From positions 3,844,001 to 3,908,000 of the forward strand of contig JALKFA010000001.1 of NCBI GenBank assembly GCA_024169445.1: 64,000 nt of DNA. Reading direction: 5' to 3'. Below are positions 47,467-58,318 of this stretch, piece after piece. Each line of letters begins with the position of its first letter. Position 1 is the first letter of the stretch. The notes under the pieces are model-generated. The model was not told where the DNA came from, searched no databases, and saw only the letters and a program-made list of their open reading frames with translations. The stretch is from Buttiauxella agrestis ATCC 33320. GTDB lineage: Bacteria; Pseudomonadota; Gammaproteobacteria; Enterobacterales; Enterobacteriaceae. The position numbers and the translations under genes were made by a program.

Positions 47467-48150
47467 TCAGAACTGCAAGTGTTCTGCGCGTACGATCATT
47501 GCCATACCAGAAGTTAGCTGTACACGTACGCCATCTTTGGTAATTTCCAGTACGGTGGCATCCATCGCGTTGTTACCCGCTTTGACTTTGATTGCCTGAC
47601 CCACCTGCAATGCAGAAATGTCCGTAACCGGAGTGCGTTTTTCTTCACGCGGAACCTGAGGAGCCGCCGGTTTTTCTGCACGAGGTTTACGTTCTGTAGT
47701 CTCTGGACGACGCGGTGCAGGACGAGGTTTGCGATCGCGACGAGGCTTATCGGTAACGGTTTCACCGTTAGCAATAGCCGCTTCACGTTTCTTCGCTTGC
47801 TGCTCTGCACGCTGTGTCTGAACACGAGCTTTTGCTTCTTCAAGCTGCTTACGAGCATGCTCAACGTGCTGCTCATCGAGTTCACCACATGGGTTACCGT
47901 CGAGATCAACACGGGTCGCGCCGACTTTGATACCGTACAGGTAACGCCAGCTTGAAGTATAAAGACGTAACGCGGAACGAAGTTGAGTTTTACTGAGGCT
48001 CATCTCCCCTTCAACGCGCGCGACTAAATCCTGGAAGATACCAATCTTCAGGGGGCGGGCTTCACCTTCAGCGCTAAAGCACTGTGGGAAACGCTCTGCC
48101 AAAAAGGCGATGACTTCTTTGCTACTATTCAACTTAGGTTGATTTTCCAT
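47467..48150 (-). CDS. proQ: RNA chaperone ProQ
   Basis: 227-residue FinO/ProQ-family global RNA-binding protein that stabilises many sRNAs and mRNA 3' ends. The N-terminal FinO domain (about 5-120, [18 protein letters not shown]...[23 protein letters not shown]) is followed by a basic, Arg/Pro/Lys-rich linker. A C-terminal SH3/Tudor-like domain (about 175-227, [30 protein letters not shown]) closes the protein. It is the first gene of proQ-prc. Confidence 0.97.
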   Translation of the reverse strand: MENQPKLNSSKEVIAFLAERFPQCFSAEGEARPLKIGIFQDLVARVEGEMSLSKTQLRSALRLYTSSWRYLYGIKVGATRVDLDGNPCGELDEQHVEHARKQLEEAKARVQTQRAEQQAKKREAAIANGETVTDKPRRDRKPRPAPRRPETTERKPRAEKPAAPQVPREEKRTPVTDISALQVGQAIKVKAGNNAMDATVLEITKDGVRVQLTSGMAMIVRAEHLQF

Positions 48151-48254
48151 GAAATTTCCTGATTACAACGGAGTTGCCAACAATCCGCAGGCATGAACAG
48201 GCGACATTATAATGACGCTATCAGCAAATGCCACGTTATCCGTTGTTTATCATG

Positions 48255-48743
48255 CTATCGAGTGAAGAATTTTTTAAAATCCGTGTCGGCAAGCGTCAGC
48301 GAAAGCTGCGTTACCAGTTGAGATAAGCCGAGTTGGTCTTCAGGTGTAAAGCGCCCAAACTCAGTGCTATCAATGTCCAGGACCCCGATTAACTCATCGT
48401 TTACCATTAACGGCAGAACGATTTCGGAATTGCTGGCGGCGTCACAGGCGATGTGACCATCAAAAGCATGCACATCTTCAACGCGCTGAATGCTCCTGGT
48501 GGAAACTGCTGTACCGCATACACCTTTACCTACCGGGATGCGCACACAGGCAATTTTGCCCTGGAAAGGCCCTAAAACCAACGTATCGCCTTCCAGTAAA
48601 TAGAACCCGGCCCAGTTAACACCTTCAAGACGTTCAAACAGCAAAGCACTGGTATTTGCCAACGTTGCCAGAAAACTTGTTTCACCTGCCATTAACGCAC
48701 TAAAATCGCGGTTCAAGTCCGCGTAAAATTGTTCTTTGTTCAT
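48255..48743 (-). CDS. msrC: Free methionine-(R)-sulfoxide reductase
   Basis: GAF-domain enzyme reducing free Met-R-sulfoxide. The three catalytic or resolving Cys are visible: Cys66 (KIACVRIP), Cys76 (VGKGVCGTAV) and Cys100 (HIACDAAS). 162 residues, close to the E. coli 165. It lies upstream of proQ on the same strand and divergent from letA. Confidence 0.95.
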   Translation of the reverse strand: MNKEQFYADLNRDFSALMAGETSFLATLANTSALLFERLEGVNWAGFYLLEGDTLVLGPFQGKIACVRIPVGKGVCGTAVSTRSIQRVEDVHAFDGHIACDAASNSEIVLPLMVNDELIGVLDIDSTEFGRFTPEDQLGLSQLVTQLSLTLADTDFKKFFTR

Positions 48744-48914
48744 TGATTAACCATAGTATGTTGTCTTACTCAACTGCATAGCATAGTAAAATAAGCATTA
48801 AATGCCTTATGCCACAAGGTGTATCATTCCATGAATTAATATACGCTTAACGAATATTTGATTTTCTAAAGAGATACCCAATGCGCCAACGGTATTCCTT
48901 GCATATGACAACAC

Positions 48915-50159
48915 ATGAAAATACACGCCATTAGCAATGCTGTACCGCAGGCACGTTATCAGCGTTGCCCCGAATGCGATACACTTTTCTCGTTACCGCT
49001 GGTTAAATCGTCGCAGAGCGCGTATTGCCCACGTTGTGACGCTAAAGTCTTCCATGGTCGTGATTGGTCACTCACACGTCTGGCCGCTATGGCAACCGCC
49101 ATGCTGCTACTGATGACAGTTGCCTTTTCAGAGCCACTGGTCCGCATCTATTTATTAGGTACGGCCATCGATGCCAATCTATTTCAGGGCATCTGGCAGA
49201 TGACCAAACAGGGCGATCCGCTTACGGCCGCGATAGTGATGTTTTGTGCCGTTGGTGCCCCCGCCACACTGGTCGCGGGTATCATCTATCTCTACTTTGG
49301 TAATATTCTTGGGATGAATTTACGCCCGGTCTTACTGATGCTCGATAAGCTCAAAGAGTGGGTCATGCTTGATATTTATCTGGTCGGCATTGGCGTGGCC
49401 TGCATAAAAGTCAGAGAGTTCGCCTACATCCAGCCCGGCATAGGTTTAGTGGCGTTTATCGCGCTGGCCATATTGAGCTTATTAACCCTGATTCACTTAA
49501 ACGTAGAACAACTGTGGTCACGCTTCTACCCGCAACGCCCGCCGCGCGCCTGGAATGCGCAACTGCGTGTATGCCTCGGGTGCCATTTTACTGGTGTGCC
49601 GGATAAACGTGGCCGCTGTCCGCGTTGCCATGTGCCATTAAGAGAACGCCGCCGCCACAGCCTGCAGAAATCCTGGGCCGCGTTAATCGGCTCGTTAATC
49701 TTTTTACTTCCTGCCAACTTGCTGCCGATTTCAATTCTGTACGTCAATGGCTCGCGTCAGGAAGATACTATCCTCTCTGGTATTATTTCCCTCGGCAACA
49801 GTAATGTTGCCGTGGCGGCAGTGGTTTTCATTGCCAGTATTTTGGTGCCTTTTGTCAAGGTTATCGTGCTGATTTCATTGTTGTTAAGTATTCATTTCAA
49901 ATGCGAACGAGGGTTGAGAACGCGCATTTTATTACTACGCTTTATTACCTGGATTGGCCGCTGGTCTATCCTCGATCTCTTTGTTATTTCGCTTACGATG
50001 TCACTGGTTAATCGAGATCAGTTATTGGCATTCACTATGGGGCCGGCTGCGTTTTACTTTGGCGCGGCGGTTATTTTAACTATTCTTGCAGTCGAATGGC
50101 TGGATAGCCGACTACTTTGGGACGCACATGAGTCAGGAAATGCCCGCTTCACCGACTGA
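48915..50159 (+). CDS. letA: Lipid transport membrane protein LetA (PqiA family)
   Basis: 414-residue inner-membrane partner of LetB. Two zinc ribbons (CPECDTLF...YCPRC near the N-terminus, CLGCHFTG...CPRCHVPL in the middle) each precede a group of four transmembrane helices. This is the PqiA repeat structure. The ATG at 48915 is forced by an in-frame stop upstream. The N-terminus is shorter than in E. coli YebS. The 3' end overlaps letB by 32 bases, pointing to translational coupling. Confidence 0.95.
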   Translation: MKIHAISNAVPQARYQRCPECDTLFSLPLVKSSQSAYCPRCDAKVFHGRDWSLTRLAAMATAMLLLMTVAFSEPLVRIYLLGTAIDANLFQGIWQMTKQGDPLTAAIVMFCAVGAPATLVAGIIYLYFGNILGMNLRPVLLMLDKLKEWVMLDIYLVGIGVACIKVREFAYIQPGIGLVAFIALAILSLLTLIHLNVEQLWSRFYPQRPPRAWNAQLRVCLGCHFTGVPDKRGRCPRCHVPLRERRRHSLQKSWAALIGSLIFLLPANLLPISILYVNGSRQEDTILSGIISLGNSNVAVAAVVFIASILVPFVKVIVLISLLLSIHFKCERGLRTRILLLRFITWIGRWSILDLFVISLTMSLVNRDQLLAFTMGPAAFYFGAAVILTILAVEWLDSRLLWDAHESGNARFTD

Positions 50160-52761
50160 AGCGCGAATTAAAACAAAACGCCGAATTTCGCCCTTCTGGT
50201 TGCTGCCGATTATCGCATTGATGATTGCCAGTTGGCTCATTTGGTCGACATGGGAAGAACGTGGTACCACTGCGACCATTGATTTCCTTTCAGCCGACGG
50301 TATTGTCGCCGGGCGAACACCTGTACGTTATCAAGGCGTAGAAGTGGGAACCGTGCAAAGCATCAGCCTGAGCAAAGACCTGCGCAAAATCGAAGTCAAA
50401 GTCAGCGTGAAAAGCGATATGAAAAATGCGCTGCGTGCGGATACTCAGTTTTGGCTGGTGACGCCGAAAGCTTCACTGGCCGGCGTTTCCGGCCTGGATG
50501 CACTGGTCGGCGGGAACTATATCGGTATGATGCCTGGCAAAGGCAAACCCCAGGAGCACTTCACCGCTCTGGATACTCAGCCCAAATATCGATTGAATAA
50601 TGGCGAGTTGATGATTCATCTTCACGCCCCTGATCTAGGTTCGCTCAACAGCGGCTCATTGGTTTACTACCGTAAAATTCCTGTTGGCCGGGTTTACGAC
50701 TACACCATTAACAACAATACGCAGGGCGTCACCATTGACGTACTGATCGACCGCCGCTTTACCAAACTGGTGAAAAAAGGCAGTCGTTTCTGGAACGTAT
50801 CAGGGGTAAAAGCCAACTTCAGCCTTTCCGGAGCACAAGTTCAGTTAGAAAGCCTCGCAGCGTTAGTGAATGGCGCAATTGCCTTTGATTCACCGGAAAA
50901 CTCCGCTGATGCGAAGGCTGAAGATGAATTTGGGCTGTATGAGGATCTGGCACATAGCCAGCGGGGAGTGATCATTGATCTTGCCCTGCCAAGTGGCGAA
51001 GGCCTGAAAGCAGGCTCAACCCCGCTGATGTATCAAGGCCTTGAAGTCGGTACGCTAACCAAGCTGAACCTGAATCCTGGTAGCACCGTCACAGGCCAGA
51101 TGACCGTTGACCCAAGTGTGGTCAACCTAATGCGCAGTGGTACACGTATTGAGCTACGTAACCCTAAAATCTCGCTCAGCAATCCAAACCTCAGCAGCCT
51201 GCTAACCGGTAGCACCTTTGAGTTAGTGCCAGGGGAAGGTGACCCACAGAATCACTTTGTCGTATTCCCAAGCGATAAAACACCGCTACAACAGCCGAAC
51301 GTTCTGACGCTAAACCTGACTGCACCTGAAAGCTACGGTATTGATGCTGGGCAACCTATCATTCTCCATGGCGTGCAAGTTGGGCAAATTCTTGAACGCA
51401 CACTATCCGCTAAGGGTGTCAGCTTCTCTGTCGCCATTGATCCTGAATACCGCCAACTGATTCAGGGCGACAGCAAGTTCGTCGTCAACAGCCGTATTGA
51501 TGTCAAAGTTGGTATCGATGGTGTTGAATTTTTGGGTGCCAGCGCCAGTGAATGGATCAATGGTGGGGTCAGGGTTATTCCTGGCAACAAAGGCGAGATG
51601 AAAAAGAGTTATCCGCTGTATGCCAACCTTGAAAAAGCGGTCGAAAATAGCTTGAGCGACTTGCCGACAACGACATTAACGCTAACTGCCGCCAGCCTGC
51701 CGGATATCCAGACCGGCTCAGTGGTGCTGTACCGTAAATTCCAGGTAGGTGAGATTATCAGTGTCCGTCCACGCGCCAATAGCTTTGATATCGATGTGAA
51801 TATCAAGCCGGAATACCGCAACCTGCTGACAGACAACAGTGTGTTTTGGGCTGAAGGTGGCGCACGCGTGCAACTCAACGGCAACGGCCTGACGGTGCAA
51901 GCCTCCCCGCTCTCTCGCGCTCTAAAAGGTGCAATCAGCTTTGACAACCTGAGCGGTGCCAGCGCCGGTCTGAAAAAGGGTGACAAACGCATACTGTACG
52001 CGTCTGAAACTGCCGCGCGCGCCGTCGGTAGCCAGATTACCTTGCATACCTTCGATGCCGGGAAACTGTCTGCGGGAATGCCGATTCGCTATCTGGGAAT
52101 TGACATTGGGCAGCTCGAGTCACTGAATCTGACAGCGTCACGCAGCGAAGTCGAAGCGAAAGCGGTGCTCTATCCTGAATTTGTGGATACTTTTGCTCGC
52201 GGTGGCACACGCTTCTCGGTTGTGACACCGAAAATCTCAGCCTCGGGTGTTGATAATCTCGACACTATTCTCCAGCCGTATATTAACGTTGAACCAGGGC
52301 GAGGCGCACCACGACGTGACTTCGAGTTGCAGGAAACCTCGATTACCGACTCTCGTTACTCTGATGGCCTGAGTATCGTGCTGGAAGTCCCTGAATCGGG
52401 GGCATTGAGCATTGGTACACCCGTTCTGTTCCGTGGTGTTGAAGTCGGTACGGTAACCGGTTTAACCCTCGGCAATCTATCAGACCGCGTGATGGTCGGC
52501 CTGCGCATCAGTAAACGTTTCCAGCATTTGGTGCGTGATAGCTCAGTGTTCTGGCTTGCCTCGGGCTACAGCCTCGATTTTGGCCTGACAGGCGGCGTGG
52601 TGAAAACCGGCACCTTCAACCAGTTCATTCGTGGCGGTATCGCGTTCGCAACTCCACCGGGAACACCGCTCGCGCCGAAAGCGGTCACCGGTAAACACTT
52701 CCTGCTTGAGGAAACTGAGCCGAAAGAATGGCGTCAGTGGGGAACTGCACTACCACGTTAA
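50128..52761 (+). CDS. letB: Lipophilic envelope-spanning tunnel protein LetB, 7 MCE domains
   Basis: 877-residue MCE protein, the E. coli length. A single N-terminal membrane anchor (about 21-40) is followed by seven MCE repeats that stack as hexameric rings to form a tunnel across the periplasm for lipids. The repeats are recognisable by the recurring phrase [14 protein letters not shown] / [14 protein letters not shown] / [14 protein letters not shown] / [14 protein letters not shown]. The start is ATG 50128 inside letA, matching MSQE-PAS in E. coli. Confidence 0.97.
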   Translation: MSQEMPASPTEARIKTKRRISPFWLLPIIALMIASWLIWSTWEERGTTATIDFLSADGIVAGRTPVRYQGVEVGTVQSISLSKDLRKIEVKVSVKSDMKNALRADTQFWLVTPKASLAGVSGLDALVGGNYIGMMPGKGKPQEHFTALDTQPKYRLNNGELMIHLHAPDLGSLNSGSLVYYRKIPVGRVYDYTINNNTQGVTIDVLIDRRFTKLVKKGSRFWNVSGVKANFSLSGAQVQLESLAALVNGAIAFDSPENSADAKAEDEFGLYEDLAHSQRGVIIDLALPSGEGLKAGSTPLMYQGLEVGTLTKLNLNPGSTVTGQMTVDPSVVNLMRSGTRIELRNPKISLSNPNLSSLLTGSTFELVPGEGDPQNHFVVFPSDKTPLQQPNVLTLNLTAPESYGIDAGQPIILHGVQVGQILERTLSAKGVSFSVAIDPEYRQLIQGDSKFVVNSRIDVKVGIDGVEFLGASASEWINGGVRVIPGNKGEMKKSYPLYANLEKAVENSLSDLPTTTLTLTAASLPDIQTGSVVLYRKFQVGEIISVRPRANSFDIDVNIKPEYRNLLTDNSVFWAEGGARVQLNGNGLTVQASPLSRALKGAISFDNLSGASAGLKKGDKRILYASETAARAVGSQITLHTFDAGKLSAGMPIRYLGIDIGQLESLNLTASRSEVEAKAVLYPEFVDTFARGGTRFSVVTPKISASGVDNLDTILQPYINVEPGRGAPRRDFELQETSITDSRYSDGLSIVLEVPESGALSIGTPVLFRGVEVGTVTGLTLGNLSDRVMVGLRISKRFQHLVRDSSVFWLASGYSLDFGLTGGVVKTGTFNQFIRGGIAFATPPGTPLAPKAVTGKHFLLEETEPKEWRQWGTALPR

Positions 52762-52767
52762 TGCCCG

Positions 52768-52795
52768 CGCCCCGGTGTCTCACCGGGGCGTTTGT
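52768..52795 (+). terminator. letAB terminator
   Basis: Hairpin CGCCCCGGTG-TCT-CACCGGGGCG with only a short TTTGT after it, just downstream of letB. Confidence 0.7.
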
Positions 52796-52833
52796 GCTAG
52801 ACTCCACTCTTCATTTTTTTCTGGACTTCCTTC

Positions 52834-54276
52834 GTGGCTCACTCTCAAAACGCCTTTCTCCCGCAATCCTTTCTTGATGTTATTCGCGATGCACTTCCGG
52901 CCGACCAAACGCTCGAAAGCTTTATCGAGTATTGCCAACGTCCTCTGCGGCGTAGCTTGCGAGTCAATACCCTCAAAATTTCAGTCAGCGATTTTCTCGC
53001 CCTGGTTGCACCTTACGACTGGCATCTGACACCTGTTCCATGGTGTGCTGAAGGGTTCTGGATTGAGCGAGATGATGAAGAAAGCCTGCCACTCGGTAGC
53101 ACAGCAGAACATCTGAGTGGATTGTTCTACATCCAGGAAGCCAGTTCGATGTTGCCCGTTGCGGCGCTGTTTGCGGACGGCAACCAGCCAGTGCGCATTA
53201 TGGATGTCGCTGCCGCACCTGGTTCTAAAACCACGCAAATTGCCGCACGCATGGGCAATCACGGTGCGATTCTTGCCAATGAATACTCCGCCAGCCGGGT
53301 GAAAGTGCTGCATGCCAATATCAGCCGCTGCGGAATTAGCAATGTGGCACTGACGCATTTTGATGGCCGGGTATTTGGTGCAGCCTTACCGGAATGTTTT
53401 GATGCGATCTTGCTCGACGCCCCCTGTTCAGGCGAAGGCGTAGTACGTAAAGATCCCGATGCATTGCGTAACTGGTCACCAGAAAGCACCGCCAGTATTG
53501 CCGATACGCAACGCGAATTGATCGCCAGCGCTTTCCATGCCTTGCGCCCCGGAGGCACGCTGATTTATTCCACCTGCACTTTAAACCGTGAAGAAAACCA
53601 ACAGATTTGCCAGTGGTTGCTTGATGAATGGCCCGATGCCGTGGAAATAGCCCCGCTTAACGACCTGTTCCCGGAGGCAGGGAAAGCCATCACTGCTGAA
53701 GGCTACCTGCATGTTTTCCCACAGATTTATGATTGTGAAGGCTTTTTCGTCGCGCGCCTGCGCAAAACGGCATCAATCGAAGCACTCCCGGCCCCAGGGT
53801 ACAAAGTAGGTAATTTCCCGTTCAGCCCCCTATTTGGCAAGCAAGCCGCTGAAGTCACCGCGGCTGCCAAAAAATCTGGGATAAGCTGGCAAGATGACCA
53901 ACAGCTTTGGCAACGCGATAAAGAAATTTGGTTGTTTCCGAAGGAGATTGTTTCGTTATTCGGCAAGGTCCGTTTTTCTCGGATTGGCATACGTCTGGCG
54001 GAACAGTACAACAAGGGATACCGCTGGCAGCATGAAGCAGTGATTGCTTTAGTGCCCGGGGATTCGCCGCTGGCATTCGCGCTGACGGAGTTTGAAGCTG
54101 ACGAATGGTATCACGGGCGCGACATTTACCCAGATGTGACACCGTCACTTAATGAAGTGATTGTCACCTGGCAAGACCAACCATTGGGTCTGGCCAGGAA
54201 AGTGGGATCGCGACTGAAGAACAGTTACCCACGTGAACTGGTACGCGATGGCAAACTGTTCGCGACGAAGGCCTAA
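52834..54276 (+). CDS. rsmF: 16S rRNA (cytosine-1407-C5)-methyltransferase
   Basis: SAM-dependent RNA m5C methyltransferase of the NOL1/NOP2/Sun family. Motif I is [12 protein letters not shown]. The two catalytic cysteines are Cys198 (DAPCSGEG) and Cys248 (YSTCTL). The C-terminal PUA-like domain typical of RsmF follows. 480 residues. The start is GTG at 52834, giving [10 protein letters not shown]. Same place and orientation as in E. coli, downstream of letB. Confidence 0.97.
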   Translation: MAHSQNAFLPQSFLDVIRDALPADQTLESFIEYCQRPLRRSLRVNTLKISVSDFLALVAPYDWHLTPVPWCAEGFWIERDDEESLPLGSTAEHLSGLFYIQEASSMLPVAALFADGNQPVRIMDVAAAPGSKTTQIAARMGNHGAILANEYSASRVKVLHANISRCGISNVALTHFDGRVFGAALPECFDAILLDAPCSGEGVVRKDPDALRNWSPESTASIADTQRELIASAFHALRPGGTLIYSTCTLNREENQQICQWLLDEWPDAVEIAPLNDLFPEAGKAITAEGYLHVFPQIYDCEGFFVARLRKTASIEALPAPGYKVGNFPFSPLFGKQAAEVTAAAKKSGISWQDDQQLWQRDKEIWLFPKEIVSLFGKVRFSRIGIRLAEQYNKGYRWQHEAVIALVPGDSPLAFALTEFEADEWYHGRDIYPDVTPSLNEVIVTWQDQPLGLARKVGSRLKNSYPRELVRDGKLFATKA

Positions 54277-54387
54277 TTCGCAAAATATTGTCGCCATGTG
54301 ATTTGCAGTTTTTGTACGTTTGTCTACGCTCTAGTGTGGGAGGCCTTACTGGTCATACCACATACACCCAGACCCAAGGAGAGTAAG

Positions 54388-54627
54388 ATGACGAAAACTA
54401 ACGTACGAATAGGCATCTTCGAAATTGATGATGCTGAATTACATGGCGAGCAACAAGGGGACCGCACTTTGAGCATCCCTTGTAAATCTGACCCGGACTT
54501 GTGCATGCAACTTGATGCCTGGGATGATGAAACCAGTATTCCCGCCGTCCTTGATGGCGAACATTCAGTCCTCTACCGTCAACATTACGACCAAAAATCT
54601 GATGCCTGGGTCATGCGTCTTGCATGA
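54388..54627 (+). CDS. yebV: YebV family small protein
   Basis: 79-residue DUF1480 protein, acidic, collinear with E. coli YebV (VRIGIFEIDDAELHGEQ, RTLSIPCKSDPDLCMQLDAWDDETSIPA, SDAWVMRLA). The start is the ATG at 54388 directly after AAGGAGAG; the longer frame upstream is not family sequence. Function unknown. Confidence 0.93.
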   Translation: MTKTNVRIGIFEIDDAELHGEQQGDRTLSIPCKSDPDLCMQLDAWDDETSIPAVLDGEHSVLYRQHYDQKSDAWVMRLA

Positions 54628-54733
54628 TTCCAATCAACCCGTCGCTCAGGCGGGTTAATTAATCTGTACTGATTTCCCCTCTTCCCATGGCTTCCCCTAC
54701 AATTAAACCAAACGGTGAAACTCTGAGGCGTTA

Positions 54734-54925
54734 ATGTTTGCGTTAGTCTTATTTGTTTGTTACCTGGACGGTGATTGCGAAGATATTGTTGTGGACGTTT
54801 TTAATACCGAGCAGCAATGTGTGGTGGCCATGGATGACCAACGGATCCGTTATGGCGGATGCTTCCCAATAGAAGATTTTATCGATGGTTTCTGGCGCCC
54901 GGCTCATGAATACAGTTCGCTATAA
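54734..54925 (+). CDS. yebW: YebW family small protein
   Basis: 63-residue DUF1482 protein (MFALVLFVCYLDGDCEDIVVDVFNTEQQC...GGCFPIEDFIDGFWRP) with four conserved Cys. It matches E. coli YebW along the full length. Function unknown. Its stop codon abuts that of the convergent pphA. Confidence 0.93.
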   Translation: MFALVLFVCYLDGDCEDIVVDVFNTEQQCVVAMDDQRIRYGGCFPIEDFIDGFWRPAHEYSSL

Positions 54926-55570
54926 CTACTGTACCTGCACCATCGTTAGCTTGTTACCAAACACTGCGCCGGTATCAATATAGTTTTGGTTGTAAAAATG
55001 ACCGACTTCTTTGAGTGGTGTATGGCCGAAATAGAACTCATCCGCCCCTTCTATTTCTTCACCGCGTCCCTGTAAATTTTTATTGAGCCGATCCCGGCTC
55101 CAGACCAGCAAATGCTCATCAACTGGCTGATTCCAACTGTAATGTGATGCTGGATAATCGGCATGAGCAATAACCAGTACTTTCCCATGGGTATGAAGCT
55201 CAATCACTAACGGCAAATCACGGCAATGTAATAAAGCCTCTTGCACATTATGTTGGCGCAGTGCTGGCAACTCCCGGTACCAATCGCCACCGTTCATTTG
55301 CCAAAGAATCCCCTCGCCCTCATCCAACGCTTCTAAAGCCATCTCTTCGTGATTGCCTTTCACCGCTTTAAACCACTTGCTACCCAGTAAGGCCAGACAA
55401 CCGGGGCTATTCGCACCGCGGTCGATAAGATCCCCCACCGAGATAATAAGATCCTGATGGTAATCAAAATGCTGGAGTTTAAGCTGGCTAATTAACTCAG
55501 AAAGGCAGCCGTGTAAATCGCCAACAACAAAAATATGCCGCCAGTTCTCACCTTCAATTCGCTGATACAT
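54926..55570 (-). CDS. pphA: Serine/threonine protein phosphatase PphA
   Basis: 214-residue PPP-family metallophosphatase. The signature metal motifs GDLHG, GDLIDRG and GNHEE are all present, followed by VIAHADYP and FGHTPL. In E. coli PrpA/PphA is linked to misfolded-protein (CpxRA) signalling. In E. coli the sRNA SdsR (RyeB) lies just upstream of pphA; here only about 55 bases separate it from the next gene and no SdsR is seen there. Confidence 0.95.
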   Translation of the reverse strand: MYQRIEGENWRHIFVVGDLHGCLSELISQLKLQHFDYHQDLIISVGDLIDRGANSPGCLALLGSKWFKAVKGNHEEMALEALDEGEGILWQMNGGDWYRELPALRQHNVQEALLHCRDLPLVIELHTHGKVLVIAHADYPASHYSWNQPVDEHLLVWSRDRLNKNLQGRGEEIEGADEFYFGHTPLKEVGHFYNQNYIDTGAVFGNKLTMVQVQ

Positions 55571-55625
55571 ACTGACCCCACACCGCTTATTTATTGCTCA
55601 ATTATAAACCAGTGTGCGGCGATGG

Positions 55626-56153
55626 TTAGCAGGTTGGGCGAACGAACATCTTTATCCGTTTACCGTGGTATTCCACAGGGTGTTCAAACCGGAAGCCAAA
55701 ACGCTCGGCGAGGTGAATGGAGCGATGGTTATCATCATCAATAATGCAGCAAACGGGCGTGGTAAATTCACGGTCTGCCCATTCTAAAATCGCACCCAAG
55801 GCTTCATTGGCGTAGCCTTTACCGTGTACGGCTGGAATGAGCGTCCAACCGGCTTCAGGGAATTCAAGGGCTGGCGTTAATTCACGTTGTGCATCTTGAA
55901 AACCGAACGCCCCGACAAAACGCCCTTTTGCTTTTTCAAACACCCCCCAGTAGCCATAACCCAGTGCCTGCCAATGACCGATGTAACGTAACAGGCGACT
56001 CCATGTCATTTCCTGCCCTTGCGGTTGACCACCACCGATAAATTTCACCATTTCCGGGTCAGCCCAACAAGCCGCTAAATCCGGGAAATCCTCCAATGCA
56101 AAGTGCCGCAAAACTAAACGTTCAGTTTCCAGACGTGGTGCTTCTTTAACCAT
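55626..56153 (-). CDS. GNAT-family N-acetyltransferase (RimJ/RimL-like)
   Basis: 175-residue GNAT protein. APRLETERLVLRHFALEDFPDLAACWADPEMVKFIGGG is the RimJ/RimL-type opening. GKGYANEALGAILEWAD is the acetyl-CoA pyrophosphate loop, and DDNHRSIHLAERFGFRFE is motif B. I choose the ATG at 56153, seven bases from AAGGA. The longer frame reaches 56345 across a terminator-like palindrome, so it is not coding there. Substrate unknown. It is the first gene past the E. coli-like order. Confidence 0.88.
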   Translation of the reverse strand: MVKEAPRLETERLVLRHFALEDFPDLAACWADPEMVKFIGGGQPQGQEMTWSRLLRYIGHWQALGYGYWGVFEKAKGRFVGAFGFQDAQRELTPALEFPEAGWTLIPAVHGKGYANEALGAILEWADREFTTPVCCIIDDDNHRSIHLAERFGFRFEHPVEYHGKRIKMFVRPTC

Positions 56154-56267
56154 TTTCATTTCCTTCTGAATCTTTTTTAATGATTCTGCCGCTATACCGC
56201 TCATGAAACAATAAGCACAGGTTAGCTGCTGTGAGATAAGAGAAATTGAGCGGGAGATAAAAATAGA

Positions 56268-56291
56268 AAAGGCTGCAAATTTGCAGCCTTT
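56268..56291 (-). terminator. Perfect palindromic terminator
   Basis: The 24-base perfect palindrome AAAGGCTGCAAA/TTTGCAGCCTTT is followed in the minus direction by TTTTCTATTTTT. It would end a minus-strand transcript coming from the right, where only a gene remnant is now seen. Confidence 0.65.
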
Positions 56292-56307
56292 AGAGAGATG
56301 ATACGAG

Positions 56308-56435
56308 TTATCTGGTAAATTTCTCCGCTTCTTCAAGCGTTTCAATATGGTTTATACCAAAGAGTGCGTGGTAATCAGTCCCACCACGTACCCCACCAGC
56401 TTACTATCGAGGATCAGTTTCAAACTTTCTGGCAC
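56308..56435 (-). pseudogene. Possible remnant of a protein C-terminus
   Basis: Two adjacent minus-strand frames read like one protein broken by a frameshift: PESLKLILDSKLVGYVVG in one frame (56352-56435) and GGTDYHALFGINHIETLEEA in the next, ending at 56308. The palindromic terminator follows directly, as behind a real gene. I do not recognise the family. Upstream the frames are soon closed by stops, so at most a fragment is left. Confidence 0.25.
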
Positions 56436-56554
56436 CTCCGTTTCACTCTGGGACTTAGATTAATCTAGCAGTCCTGACGTTCGAAAAGTAACGGCAGATT
56501 CACAGTTTTGCCATCTGCTGGTCAAAATGCCAAATTAATCCTTGCACGCTTTGA

Positions 56555-58045
56555 TCATACTTTACCGCTCAGCCGTTCATGAAAATCACTGCTGCGCAAA
56601 TCCAGCCCCACAATTTTCACTCTACATTCATAGCGTTGGTAGCGAGTTTCAATCGCATCAAGCACCGCGACCGTCGAGACATCCCAGATTTGTGCCTGAG
56701 ATAAATCAATAATCACCTGCTGCGGGTCATCGGCATACTGAAAATGTTCGAATAAATCATTACTACTGGCGAAAAACAGCGGCCCGGTCACCGTATACCG
56801 AACGGATTGCCCATCATCAGACAATGACCGTTGTGCATGAACAACATGAGCAATACGTCGGGCGAACAAAATCATCGCAAAGATGACTCCGCCAACGACA
56901 CCCAAAGCCAGGTTTCCTGTCGCAACGGTGACTGTCACCGTCGTCACCATCACCAGAGTTTCGGGAAGCGGAATTCTTTTCAATGTGGCGGGTTTCACAC
57001 TGTGCCAGTTAAGAGTTTTCACCGCCACGATGACCATGATCCCCGCCAGAACAACCATCGGGATTTTTGCCATCAGTTCGCTTAAACCGGTAACCAGCAA
57101 CAGCAGCACCAGCCCCGCGGCAAGCGTAGAAACTCGTGTACGCCCTTTACCAAGCTCGACATTAACCATGGTCTGGCCAATCATGGCGCAACCTGCGATC
57201 CCACCGTAGAAACCGGCGAAGATATTAGATATCCCCAATCCCCAACATTCACGGCGTTTACTGGAGGGTGTATCTGTCAATTCGTCCACCAGCTTAGCTG
57301 TCAGCAATGACTCCATTAATCCCACAAATGCGATACTCAACGCACAAGGCCATATTATCCGTAATGTATCCAGGTTTAACGGCACCATTAATTCCGTTAA
57401 TCCTGGTAAGCCGGCATCCATTGGCCCTGATTCTCCGACTGTCGGGACTGATAGCCCCATGCCGATACAAAGTGTAGTAATGACAATTATCGCCACCAGC
57501 GGCGAAGGCACCATTTTGAACACCCGTGGCAACAGGAGAACAATCAATAATGTCAGTGCAAACAACCCCCACACCAACGGGTTATTTCCCCAAATATGAG
57601 GCACCTGTGCAAAGAAAATCAGGATACCTAATGCGTTCACAAAACCGGTCATCACCGATAAGGGAATGTAACGCATCATGCGAGCTAGCCCGCTTACGCC
57701 GAACACAATTTGAATCAACCCCGCCAGCAATACGGCAGGGAAAATATATGCAACACCATGCTGATGCACCATTGGTCCGATAACCAGAGCAACTGACCCT
57801 GCAGCTGCGGTCACCATTGCAGGGCGACCACCAAAAATTGACATGGATAAACACAGTACAATGGAGGCCACCAGACTGACTTTCGGGTCAACCCCTGCGA
57901 TAACTGAAAATGAAATGATTTCTGGAACTAACGCTAATGCTGTAACCACTCCCGCAAGGGATTCCCGGGCTAACAGGCGTGGACTACGCAAAACATACGC
58001 CAGAGAATTCTCACGGCTATGGTTTTCGGTTTGAGTGGTGGTCAT
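56555..58045 (-). CDS. SulP-family anion transporter with STAS domain
   Basis: 496-residue SLC26/SulP permease. About twelve to fourteen helices fill 30-400, with SVIAGVDPKVSLVASIVLCLSMSIFGGRPAMVTAAAGS near the N-terminus and the SulP motif GGIAGCAMIGQTMVNVELGKGRTRVSTLAAG in the middle. A C-terminal STAS domain spans about 405-496 (VRYTVTGPLFFASSNDLFEHF, VIIDLSQAQIWDVSTVAVLDAIE). Substrates in the family include sulfate, bicarbonate and C4-dicarboxylates; nothing here fixes which. It is not at this place in E. coli. Confidence 0.9.
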   Translation of the reverse strand: MTTTQTENHSRENSLAYVLRSPRLLARESLAGVVTALALVPEIISFSVIAGVDPKVSLVASIVLCLSMSIFGGRPAMVTAAAGSVALVIGPMVHQHGVAYIFPAVLLAGLIQIVFGVSGLARMMRYIPLSVMTGFVNALGILIFFAQVPHIWGNNPLVWGLFALTLLIVLLLPRVFKMVPSPLVAIIVITTLCIGMGLSVPTVGESGPMDAGLPGLTELMVPLNLDTLRIIWPCALSIAFVGLMESLLTAKLVDELTDTPSSKRRECWGLGISNIFAGFYGGIAGCAMIGQTMVNVELGKGRTRVSTLAAGLVLLLLVTGLSELMAKIPMVVLAGIMVIVAVKTLNWHSVKPATLKRIPLPETLVMVTTVTVTVATGNLALGVVGGVIFAMILFARRIAHVVHAQRSLSDDGQSVRYTVTGPLFFASSNDLFEHFQYADDPQQVIIDLSQAQIWDVSTVAVLDAIETRYQRYECRVKIVGLDLRSSDFHERLSGKV

Positions 58046-58318
58046 ATTTTTCGTCTTTGCAGGTTTATCGTTATTCGCTATGGCCCATTCAGGCCGGGCG
58101 TGATTGTACAGAGACGTTAGTGAGGATGCTAATTAATGTGATGTATAACATTCTGAACACTGAATGGCTTGCCCAATCTTCATCATGAATGTCGATTAAT
58201 ACCTATTATTCAAAAACGCTATCGATAGGAACACAGCATAAAAACACTTACAATAATGATGGCTTTTTAAAATTCTATAAAAATTGTTTTAGTTTGTGTA
58301 TTTATTGAGGGATTCATT

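Noticed and set aside
56160-56345. N-terminal extension of the GNAT protein
   Set aside because: The extended frame crosses a perfect terminator palindrome and lacks similarity to the GNAT fold; the ATG at 56153 has a good ribosome site.
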